64,000 bases of DNA from an uncultured Clostridia bacterium (GTDB lineage: Bacteria > Bacillota > Clostridia > UMGS1810): the NCBI GenBank assembly GCA_934454585.1, contig CAKSFP010000008.1:1-64000 (forward strand), in the 5' to 3' direction. The translations under genes were made by a program, and so were the position numbers. This document shows positions 50,532-58,895 of the stretch, piece after piece (position 1 is the stretch's first letter; the number at the start of each line of letters is the position of its first letter). The notes under the pieces were generated by a model that worked only from the letters and a program-made list of their open reading frames with translations, was not told the DNA's origin and searched no databases.

Positions 50532-53500
50532 TTACGAATTTCTGATAGAGTAAAACGCATCAAGCTTTGCCTGTTCGTGCGGAATACCCTTTTCTTCAAG
50601 CCTGCCTATCGTTGAAATCATCCGCTGGTAATCGTTCGGAATGATTTTTTTGAACAGCGGCAGATATGCGTCAAAATCCGCAAGGATTTTTTTGCCGAGT
50701 TTTGAATCGGTTGCCGCAACATGATTTTCTATCATGGTTTTGAGTTCCTCAATATCATGTTTCTCGCTGACGGATGACATGCTGACCATCTGCTTGTTGA
50801 GTCTGAGATAAAAATCGTGGTGCTCATCAAGCACATATGCCACACCGCCGCTCATGCCGGCAGCGAAGTTCTTGCCTGTTGCGCCGAGCACGGCAACTCT
50901 GCCGCCCGTCATGTATTCACAGCCGTGATCTCCGCATCCCTCGGCAACAGCCGTTGCGCCGGAATTACGCACGCAAAATCTTTCTCCGGCAACACCGTTT
51001 ATATAAGCCTTGCCCGAGGTAGCGCCATAGAGCGCCACATTGCCGATGATGACATTCTTCTCTGCGTCGAATGCCGAGCCGTTCTGCGGAGAAACAATCA
51101 GCTTGCCGCCCGAGAGCCCCTTGCCGAAGTAGTCGTTACTGTCGCCAAAGAGCCGCAGGGTCATTCCCTTAGGGATGAATGCGCCGAATGACTGACCGCC
51201 GCCGCCCGTGCAGTTCACGGTGTAGGTGTCGTCATCGAGAGCATTGCCGAATTTTTTTGTTATCTCCGAGCCGAGTATGGTGCCGAAAGTTCGGTTTACA
51301 CCGCAAATCTTCACACTTGTCTCATGAGGTTTCTTTTTGTTTATACTGCTATTGAATTCCGGCAACAGCACTGATTCATCGAGAGTTTTTTCAAGCTCAA
51401 AGTCATATTTATCCTTGGGATCGCAGTGAACCGCGCAGCCGCACTCACCGAGAATCTCGGAGAAATCAAGCGTCTTTGCGTTCTTAACCACGCTGTTTTC
51501 CCTCACTTTGAGCAGATCTGTTCTGCCGACAAGCTCGTCTATCGTGCGCACGCCGAGTTTTGCCATAATCTCGCGCAATTCCTCAGCAATGTACATCATA
51601 AAGTTCATGACATACTCCGGCTTTCCGCAAAATCTGCGCCGCAGTTCGGGGTTCTGAGTCGCAATGCCGACAGGACAAGTGTCCAGATTGCATACTCTCA
51701 TCATGACGCAGCCCATGGAGATGAGCGGAGCGGTGGCAAAGCCGAATTCCTCCGCACCAAGCATGCAGGCAATGGCAACATCTCTGCCGCTCATCAGCTT
51801 GCCGTCCGTCTCCAGGCGCACCCTGGTGCGCAGTCCGCTGCGAACGAGAGTCTGATGTGCCTCGGCAAGACCGAGTTCCCATGGCAGACCGGCATTATGA
51901 ATGGAGCTTTGCGGAGCAGCGCCCGTGCCGCCGTCATAGCCGGATATGAGGATAAGCCCCGCGCCCGCCTTCGCCACGCCGGATGCGATTGTGCCGACGC
52001 CTGCCTCGGACACCAGTTTGACCGAGATGCGTGCGTCTCTGTTTGCATTCTTGAGGTCATATATCAGCTGTGCCAGATCCTCAATGGAGTATATATCGTG
52101 GTGCGGCGGAGGCGAAATGAGCGATACTCCCGGTGTGGAATATCTGTTTTTCGCAATCCAGGGGTAAACCTTGCTGCCGGGCAGATGTCCGCCCTCGCCC
52201 GGTTTTGCGCCCTGAGCCATTTTAATCTGTATTTCATGCGCGCTCACAAGATACTCGCTCGTCACACCGAATCTGCCGGACGCAACCTGTTTTATGGCGC
52301 TGTTTTTCTCCGTGCCGTATCGCGACGGTTCCTCGCCGCCCTCGCCGGAGTTTGACTTGCCGCCGAGACGGTTCATGGCGATTGCCATGCAGGTGTGCGC
52401 CTCCTCGGATATCGAGCCGTATGACATGGCGCCGGTTTTGAATCTTTTCACTATCTCGGACGCCGGTTCCACCTCGTCAAGCGGTATGCCCCCGTTTTTG
52501 TCATAAACCATATCGAGAAGTCCGCGCAGAGTGTGGGGTCTGGTTTCGTCGTCAACCATGGCTGTGTATTCCTTAAACCGCTCGTATGAACCCATGTGTG
52601 TTGCCTCTCTGAGAGCAATTATTGTCTGCGGATTGTAGAGGTGATCCTCTGTGCCCTCACCGCTGCGCAGCTTGTGGCTGCCCACGCTGTCAAGAGTGGT
52701 GTCAACGCCGAGTTCAAGCGGATCGAAAGCATGGCTGTGTCTCCACTCCACGCCGTCGTTTATCTCCTTGAGCCCTATTCCCTCAACCGGACTTACAGTG
52801 TTTGTGAAGTATTCGTCAATGACCGTCTTGCTTATGCCGACAGCCTCAAAAATCTGTGCCGACTGATAGGACTGCAATGTGGATATACCCATCTTTGACG
52901 CAATCTTCACTATGCCGTGGAGTATGGCGTTGTTGTAGTCGGATATTGCCGTGTGATAGTCCTTGTCGAGCCTGTTGATATCAATAAGCTCCGCTATGCA
53001 CTCCTGTGCGAGATACGGATTAACCGCACGCGCGCCGTAGCCGAGAAGTGTGGCAAAGTGGTGCACATCGCGCGGCTCTGCGCTCTCTAAGATAATCGAC
53101 ACCGCAGTGCGCTTTTTGGTGCGGATGAGGTACTGCTCCATAGCCGACACCGCAAGCAGCGACGGTATGGCAACATGGTTCTCGTCCACGCCCCTGTCGG
53201 AGAGGATAAGAATGTTCGAGCCGTTGCGATACGCTCTGTCGCAATCTACAAAGAGCCTGTCAAGCGCCTTTTCGAGCGAAGTATTTTTATAATAGAGCAG
53301 AGATATTGTCTCCGTCTTAAATCCCTTTTTCTTCATGTTCCTGATTTTCATCAGGTCAACACTGGTGAGAATCGGGTTGTTGATTTTGAGCACACGACAG
53401 TTCTTCGGCTCCTCAACAAGCAGATTACCGTCCGAACCAACATACACCGTTGTGTCCGTGACAACTTCCTCTCTGAGAGCGTCGATAGGCGGGTTGGTAA

Positions 53501-55058
53501 CCTGAGCAAACAGCTGCTTGAAGTAGTCAAAAAGCGGTCTGTGTTTCTGCGAGAGCACCGCAAGGGGCACATCGCATCCCATGGACGCAGTTGCTTCGTT
53601 GCCCGTCTTTGCCATGGGCAGAATCGAGTTGATAATCTCCTCATAGGTGTATCCGAAAGCCTTGTACAGCTTGTCGCGCTCTTCCTGGGAATAATGCGGA
53701 ACTTTTTTGTTCGGCACAGGCAGATCGGAGAGTCTTACAAGCTCGGAGTCGAGCCACTCACCGTATGGCTGACGGTGCGCATAGTATTCCTTGCATTCCT
53801 CATCGGAGATAACCTTCTTTGCCACGGTGTCCACAAGCAGCATTTTGCCCGGACGCAGACGCGACTTAAGAACGATATTCTCCGGCGCAATATCAAGTAC
53901 GCCCACTTCTGACGAGAGGATGAGTTTTCTGTCTTTTGTTATATAATATCTTGCCGGGCGCAGACCGTTTCTGTCGAGAACAGCACCCATGATGTCTCCG
54001 TCGGAGAAAAGTATCGCCGCCGGTCCGTCCCATGGTTCCATCATTGTGGCATAGTATCTGTAAAGATCGCGTTTTTCCCTGCTGATGTTGGGGTCATTCT
54101 TCCACGGCTCGGGTATGGTCATCATAACAGCGAGCGGCAGCGGAATGCCGTTCATTACAAGAAATTCAAGAGTGTTGTCAAGCATAGCCGAATCCGAACC
54201 CGACTTTGCTATGACGGGCAGCACCTTGTCTATGTCGTCCGCAAGGTAGGGCGAGCTCATAGTTTCCTCTCTGGCAAGCATACGGTCGGCATTGCCGCGG
54301 ATAGTATTTATCTCACCGTTGTGCAGAATAAATCTGTTCGGGTGCGCCCTCTCCCAACTCGGGGTGGTGTTGGTGGAAAATCTGGAGTGCACCATGGCTA
54401 TGGCACTGCAATAATCTTCATTGTACAAATCCGCATAGAATCTGCGAAGCTGATTTACAAGGAACATTCCCTTGTACACAATGGTGCGCGACGAGAGCGA
54501 CACCACATACGAATCCTCGTTGCTCTGCTCAAACACACGGCGGATAACATAGAGTTTGCGGTCAAAATCGAGTCCCTTGGCAATCTTCCCGGGGCGTTCC
54601 ACAAAACACTGCACTATGGCAGGCATGGAGCTGCGCGCCGTTTCACCCAGGATTTCGGGGCTTATGTCAACCTCGCGCCAGCCGAGGAACTTCACACCCT
54701 CTTTTGCGCAGATTACTTCAAACATCTTCTGTGCCTGCCTGCGTGCAAGAGTGCTCTGCGGCAGGAAGAACATTCCCACGCCGTAGTCGCGCTCTCCGCC
54801 GATCTCTATTCCTTCTTTTTTGCAAAGCTTTGAAAAAAAGCTGTGCGATATCTGCAGCATTATGCCGACTCCGTCACCGGTTTCGCCCGTGGCGTCCTTG
54901 CCGGCGCGGTGTTCCAGGCGCTCCACTATGGAAAGTGCGTCCTCCACAACGGAGTGCGACTTCACGCCGTCTATGCTTATGACGGCGCCTATTCCGCAGG
55001 CGTCGTGTTCAAAATCGGAACGATATAATGTCTTTTGTTGATTATTATCCATATCCAT
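50532..55058 (-). CDS. gltB: glutamate synthase large subunit
   Basis: Makes two glutamates from glutamine and 2-oxoglutarate. Class II glutaminase domain with catalytic Cys in 'FEHDACGIGAV' (residue 21; the short propeptide before it must be removed). A central domain, the FMN/Fe-S synthase domain ('GAKPGEGGHLPGSKV', 'GYDGGTGAAPQSSIHNAGLPWELGLAE', 'CNLDTCPVGIATQ') and the C-terminal beta-helix 'GGGGQSFGAFIPKGMTLRLFGDSNDY' follow. 1508 aa, full length. A 448-bp gap with repeats and a candidate promoter separates it from asnB. Confidence 0.96.
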   Translation of the reverse strand: MDMDNNQQKTLYRSDFEHDACGIGAVISIDGVKSHSVVEDALSIVERLEHRAGKDATGETGDGVGIMLQISHSFFSKLCKKEGIEIGGERDYGVGMFFLPQSTLARRQAQKMFEVICAKEGVKFLGWREVDISPEILGETARSSMPAIVQCFVERPGKIAKGLDFDRKLYVIRRVFEQSNEDSYVVSLSSRTIVYKGMFLVNQLRRFYADLYNEDYCSAIAMVHSRFSTNTTPSWERAHPNRFILHNGEINTIRGNADRMLAREETMSSPYLADDIDKVLPVIAKSGSDSAMLDNTLEFLVMNGIPLPLAVMMTIPEPWKNDPNISREKRDLYRYYATMMEPWDGPAAILFSDGDIMGAVLDRNGLRPARYYITKDRKLILSSEVGVLDIAPENIVLKSRLRPGKMLLVDTVAKKVISDEECKEYYAHRQPYGEWLDSELVRLSDLPVPNKKVPHYSQEERDKLYKAFGYTYEEIINSILPMAKTGNEATASMGCDVPLAVLSQKHRPLFDYFKQLFAQVTNPPIDALREEVVTDTTVYVGSDGNLLVEEPKNCRVLKINNPILTSVDLMKIRNMKKKGFKTETISLLYYKNTSLEKALDRLFVDCDRAYRNGSNILILSDRGVDENHVAIPSLLAVSAMEQYLIRTKKRTAVSIILESAEPRDVHHFATLLGYGARAVNPYLAQECIAELIDINRLDKDYHTAISDYNNAILHGIVKIASKMGISTLQSYQSAQIFEAVGISKTVIDEYFTNTVSPVEGIGLKEINDGVEWRHSHAFDPLELGVDTTLDSVGSHKLRSGEGTEDHLYNPQTIIALREATHMGSYERFKEYTAMVDDETRPHTLRGLLDMVYDKNGGIPLDEVEPASEIVKRFKTGAMSYGSISEEAHTCMAIAMNRLGGKSNSGEGGEEPSRYGTEKNSAIKQVASGRFGVTSEYLVSAHEIQIKMAQGAKPGEGGHLPGSKVYPWIAKNRYSTPGVSLISPPPHHDIYSIEDLAQLIYDLKNANRDARISVKLVSEAGVGTIASGVAKAGAGLILISGYDGGTGAAPQSSIHNAGLPWELGLAEAHQTLVRSGLRTRVRLETDGKLMSGRDVAIACMLGAEEFGFATAPLISMGCVMMRVCNLDTCPVGIATQNPELRRRFCGKPEYVMNFMMYIAEELREIMAKLGVRTIDELVGRTDLLKVRENSVVKNAKTLDFSEILGECGCAVHCDPKDKYDFELEKTLDESVLLPEFNSSINKKKPHETSVKICGVNRTFGTILGSEITKKFGNALDDDTYTVNCTGGGGQSFGAFIPKGMTLRLFGDSNDYFGKGLSGGKLIVSPQNGSAFDAEKNVIIGNVALYGATSGKAYINGVAGERFCVRNSGATAVAEGCGDHGCEYMTGGRVAVLGATGKNFAAGMSGGVAYVLDEHHDFYLRLNKQMVSMSSVSEKHDIEELKTMIENHVAATDSKLGKKILADFDAYLPLFKKIIPNDYQRMISTIGRLEEKGIPHEQAKLDAFYSIRNS

Positions 55059-55506
55059 TTTTCCTTTCTGATATGATGCTTTATTGGCACAAAGCCGCCG
55101 TTGTTCAAAACGGCGGTGTGCCGACCCGAAGATAATTATATGATACTATGACAGTGTCTTCAAGTCAATATTTTTTTGTATTTTTCGCAGCGGTCACGGA
55201 CCGTTCCCTACACTCTGTTATGCGAAAAACTTTCGTCAAAGGCGAGGGACATATGTTGTGTGTCAGCGAGATCCATAGCACCGTCAGGTTGCGTGTCGAG
55301 CAGACACATAACATATGCCGCGAGCCGATGTACAAACCTCTTTTACAACCCCTCAGGCATTATGTTTGATTTTGAAAGATCAAACATAATGCCGCTCCCC
55401 TTGCACAGGGGAGCCTCACGCACGAGCAAAACTTGAGCAGAGGCAATGGGTGTGTATTTTATTTTGAGCGAGCCAAAATAAAAATATATGCCCCCGATAC
55501 ACAATC
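55059..55506. repeat. intergenic region with promoter and four hairpins
   Basis: No gene is seen. A candidate gltB promoter lies at 55140-55168. A wobble hairpin (55250-55317) has arms CATATGTTGTGTGTC and its complement with one G-U. A perfect 15-bp palindrome begins GGCATTATGTTTGAT (55354-55391). A CTCCCC/GGGGAG hairpin lies near 55396. A short wobble-hairpin variant without the core follows (55448-55493), 13 bp after the asnB stop. Confidence 0.6.
55140..55168 (-). promoter_or_regulatory. gltB promoter (candidate)
   Basis: TTGACT (55163-55168), 17-bp spacer, TATCAT (55140-55145). A small hairpin CCGCCGTT...AACGGCGG follows in the leader. Confidence 0.45.
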
Positions 55507-57090
55507 TTATTTACCGCTGTCGCCGTAGTTGGAGAGGATTCTTGCGGACGGGTCGTTCACATCGCAGCCCTCCCACGACTTGTTCGGCATCCAGAAATCT
55601 TTTATCATGTGTGCCTGACCGGGATAGAATTTCTCAAAAAGTTCTCTGTAAAGCAACGATTCCTTTGTGAACGGCTTGGCGAATGTGTATTTTTCACTCA
55701 GCGTTGCAAAATCCTCATCGGTATATCTTTGCGCCGCATATTCTTTTAGGTCGTCCACCATGGAGTGACCCACGGCATCGCTGAACGCAGCCTTTTCTCT
55801 CATGAGGATGTCGTGCGGCAGCCAGTCGCCCTCAAAAGCGTGGCGCAGCAGATATTTTCCCTTGCCGTACCTGTTCATCTTAATCTCCGGGTCAAGGCTC
55901 ATTACATAATGCACAAAGTCCAAATCACCGAAGGGCACCCTCGCCTCGAGCGAGTTTACCGATATGCACCTGTCGGCGCGAAGCACATCGTACATATGCA
56001 GCTCTCTGACCCTCTTTTGCGCCTCTGCCTGAAACTGCGCAGCATTCGGGGCAAAATCGGTGTATTTGTAACCGAAAATCTCGTCCGATATTTCTCCCGT
56101 GAGGATAACCCTCAGATCGGTGTTCTCGTGAATGTATTTGCACACGAGATACATTCCTATGGACGCGCGTATTGTGGTGATGTCGTATGTGCCGAGCAGC
56201 GCCACAACATCGGGCAGCGCGGCGATGACATCATCTCTCGATATGATAACCTCTGTGTGGTCTGCACCGATGTAATCGGCAACCTCGCGAGCGTATTTGA
56301 GATCTATCGCATCGATATCCATGCCTATGGCAAAGGTTTTAATCGGCTTGTCTGACAGCTTTGCGGCAACGGAGCACACGAGCGAGGAGTCGAGTCCGCC
56401 CGAGAGCAGAAATCCGACGGGCGCATCTGCGTCCAGTCTCTTTTTTATGCCGCAAAGAAGTTTTTCCCTGATGTTTGCGCAAGCTGTCTCCACATCGTCC
56501 GTGCAAACCCTGTCTACAGCGGCAATGTCGCGGTAGCAGACAAACTCTCCGTCTTTGTAATAATGTCCGGGCGGAAACGGCTTGATGTCATCACATATCG
56601 TGACGAGATTTTTCGGTTCGCTGGCAAATACCACGCCGCCGTCTGCGGTGTAGCCGTAGTACAGCGGTCTGATGCCTATCGGATCACGGGCGGCGATGCA
56701 TGAATCTGTGTCGCCGTCATATATGATAAGCGCAAACTCAGCATCGAGTTTTTCAAACATCTCCGTGCCGTATTCCTTGTAGAGCGGAAGCAATATTTCG
56801 CAATCCGAGCCGCTGACAAACCGATAACCCTTATTTATGAGTTCCTCTTTAAGTGGGCGGAAACCGTATATTTCGCCGTTGCAGACCAAATTTCGGTTGT
56901 CCAGGGAGAACGGCTGCATGCCGCTCTCCTCAAGCCCCATTATCGAAAGTCTGTGAAATCCCATGAAATTGTTGCCGGGCAGATTAATCATTCTCGACAT
57001 ATCGGGGCCTCTCGATATGGTTTTATCAAAACCTGTACGAAACTCTTTTTCTGTTATCATGCTGCCGAAACAGCCCATAATTGAACACAT
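55507..57090 (-). CDS. asnB: asparagine synthase (glutamine-hydrolysing)
   Basis: Transfers glutamine nitrogen to aspartate. N-terminal Ntn glutaminase with catalytic Cys2 ('MCSIMGCFG'; the usual MCGI is MCSI), 'GFHRLSIMGLEESGMQPF', 'NLVCNGEIYGFRPLKEEL'. The synthetase domain has the ATP-pyrophosphatase loop 'LLSGGLDSSLVCSVAAK' and 'GDLDFVHYVMSLDPEIKMN'. 527 aa matches bacterial AsnB (about 550 in E. coli). 20 bp after the amt gene; AGGAG before the ATG. Confidence 0.94.
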   Translation of the reverse strand: MCSIMGCFGSMITEKEFRTGFDKTISRGPDMSRMINLPGNNFMGFHRLSIMGLEESGMQPFSLDNRNLVCNGEIYGFRPLKEELINKGYRFVSGSDCEILLPLYKEYGTEMFEKLDAEFALIIYDGDTDSCIAARDPIGIRPLYYGYTADGGVVFASEPKNLVTICDDIKPFPPGHYYKDGEFVCYRDIAAVDRVCTDDVETACANIREKLLCGIKKRLDADAPVGFLLSGGLDSSLVCSVAAKLSDKPIKTFAIGMDIDAIDLKYAREVADYIGADHTEVIISRDDVIAALPDVVALLGTYDITTIRASIGMYLVCKYIHENTDLRVILTGEISDEIFGYKYTDFAPNAAQFQAEAQKRVRELHMYDVLRADRCISVNSLEARVPFGDLDFVHYVMSLDPEIKMNRYGKGKYLLRHAFEGDWLPHDILMREKAAFSDAVGHSMVDDLKEYAAQRYTDEDFATLSEKYTFAKPFTKESLLYRELFEKFYPGQAHMIKDFWMPNKSWEGCDVNDPSARILSNYGDSGK

Positions 57091-57110
57091 ATGCTTACTC
57101 CTCTTTCTGA

Positions 57111-58859
57111 TTATTCAACATCCTGCAGGGCGTCATAGCCTTCTTCGCCGGTTCTGACTTTAACGACATTCTCCACATCGTATACAAATATCTTGCCGTC
57201 GCCGATGTGACCTGTGTAAAGCGCTTTCTTAGCCGTCTCTATGACATCTCTTACAGGAACCTGGCTCACCACTATGTCTACCTGTACCTTAGGCAAAAGC
57301 GTTGCTTCAACCGGAACACCTCTGTAATACTCCGGCTTGCCTTTCTGTATTCCGCAGCCCATTACATGAGATACAGTCATACCCGTAATGCCAATATCCA
57401 TCATAGCGTTCTTGAGTCTTTCGAATCTTGCCTCTTTGCATACTATTTCAACCTTGGTGAACTTTTCTGCGCCTGTCTTAACTTCTTTAACTTCCTTGAC
57501 AACCGGAGCAGCTGTTTCCACTTTAACTGCTTTTGATACCGGCACATCGCCGAGTGTCTCGCAGTAGTCGGCAGCAATTGTGTCAGGCTCCATTGCGATG
57601 CCTGCATATGCTGTGAGGAGACCGTGCTCGGAAATGTCAAGACCGGTGATTTCATCCTCTGCACTTGCGCGGAGACCGATTGTGTGCTTGATTATCTGGA
57701 ATACAATTGTTATAATTATGCCTACATATGCGATTACAGAGATGACGCCGAGCAACTGTATGCCCAAGAAAGTGAATCCGCCGCCGTAGAACAATCCCTG
57801 CATAACCGGGAGACTTCCGTCAGCCTCGGCAACACCGCCTGTTGAGAACAATCCGAGGAGGATTGTGCCGAGTGCACCGCATACACCGTGTACCGAAATA
57901 GCGCCGACAGGGTCATCTATCTTTGCAACCTTGTCAAAGAATTCTACTGCAAGTACAATTACCAAACCAAAGATGATACCCATGACAGCCGCACCTAACG
58001 GGCTTACTGTGTCGCAGCCTGCCGTAATACCTACAAGTCCGGCAAGAGCAGCGTTGTATGTCATGGATACATCAGGCTTACCGTAGCGGATCCATGTAAA
58101 GATAAGCGTTGTGCAGCACGCAACAGCTGCAGCGAGGTTTGTGTTAAAGAATATGAGTCCGGCTCTTGTTACCTGAGCGTCGGAATCCATGCCGACTGTT
58201 GAAGCACCGTTAAATCCGAACCAGCAGAACCAAAGGATGAATACGCCCAGTGCCGCCGCAGTGATGTTGTGACCAAGGATTGCTTTCGGTTTGCCATCCT
58301 TACCATACTTTCCGATACGGGGGCCAAGGATAGCTGCGCCTATGCAGGCACACACACCGCCGACCATATGTACAGCAGTTGAACCGGCAAAATCGTGGAA
58401 ACCGAGCTGTGCAAGCCAGCCGCCGCCCCAGATCCAGTGACCTGAAATCGGGTAGATGAAAAGCGAGATACAAGCTGAGTATATACAATATGCGCTGAAC
58501 TTCGTTCTCTCTGCCATTGCACCGGAAACTATTGTAGCCGATGTTGCGCAGAACACTGTCTGGAAGATTGCATATGCCCACATAGGCACGCCATCGGGCA
58601 ATGCGTGTGCATAATCTTTCATTATCAGCGGATCAATCCAACCGAAAAGGCCCGTGCCGGCTCCGAACATTATGCCGAAACCGAAAAGCCAGAAACAAGG
58701 TGTACCTATACAAAAATCCATAAGGTTTTTCATAAGGATATTACCTGTGTTCTTCGCTCTTGTAAAACCTGCCTCGCAAAGCGAAAATCCCGCCTGCATA
58801 AAGAATACCAATGCTGCGCCCAGCAGCACCCAAATAGTGTTTACCGAACTGAATTCCAT
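57111..58859 (-). CDS. ammonium transporter fused to a PII signalling domain
   Basis: Residues 1-430 are an Amt channel: eleven or so helices, 'GTGLFGWIDPLIMKDY', 'SGHWIWGGGWLAQLGFHDFAGSTAVHMVGGVCACIGA', 'GVCGALGTILLGLFSTGG'. After a linker rich in Lys/Val/Glu, residues about 470-582 form a PII protein: 'KVEIVCKEARFERLKNAMMDIGITGMTVSHVMGCG', 'VDIVVSQVPVRDVIETAKKALYTGHIGDGKIFVYDV'. The T loop reads YRGVPVEATLLPK, so the tyrosine that is uridylylated in enteric PII is missing. The tethered PII probably plugs the channel according to ATP/ADP and 2-oxoglutarate. Between glnN and asnB. Confidence 0.95.
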   Translation of the reverse strand: MEFSSVNTIWVLLGAALVFFMQAGFSLCEAGFTRAKNTGNILMKNLMDFCIGTPCFWLFGFGIMFGAGTGLFGWIDPLIMKDYAHALPDGVPMWAYAIFQTVFCATSATIVSGAMAERTKFSAYCIYSACISLFIYPISGHWIWGGGWLAQLGFHDFAGSTAVHMVGGVCACIGAAILGPRIGKYGKDGKPKAILGHNITAAALGVFILWFCWFGFNGASTVGMDSDAQVTRAGLIFFNTNLAAAVACCTTLIFTWIRYGKPDVSMTYNAALAGLVGITAGCDTVSPLGAAVMGIIFGLVIVLAVEFFDKVAKIDDPVGAISVHGVCGALGTILLGLFSTGGVAEADGSLPVMQGLFYGGGFTFLGIQLLGVISVIAYVGIIITIVFQIIKHTIGLRASAEDEITGLDISEHGLLTAYAGIAMEPDTIAADYCETLGDVPVSKAVKVETAAPVVKEVKEVKTGAEKFTKVEIVCKEARFERLKNAMMDIGITGMTVSHVMGCGIQKGKPEYYRGVPVEATLLPKVQVDIVVSQVPVRDVIETAKKALYTGHIGDGKIFVYDVENVVKVRTGEEGYDALQDVE

Positions 58860-58895
58860 AACTAAAACCCCTCTCTTTTTTCATTTCCCAAATAT

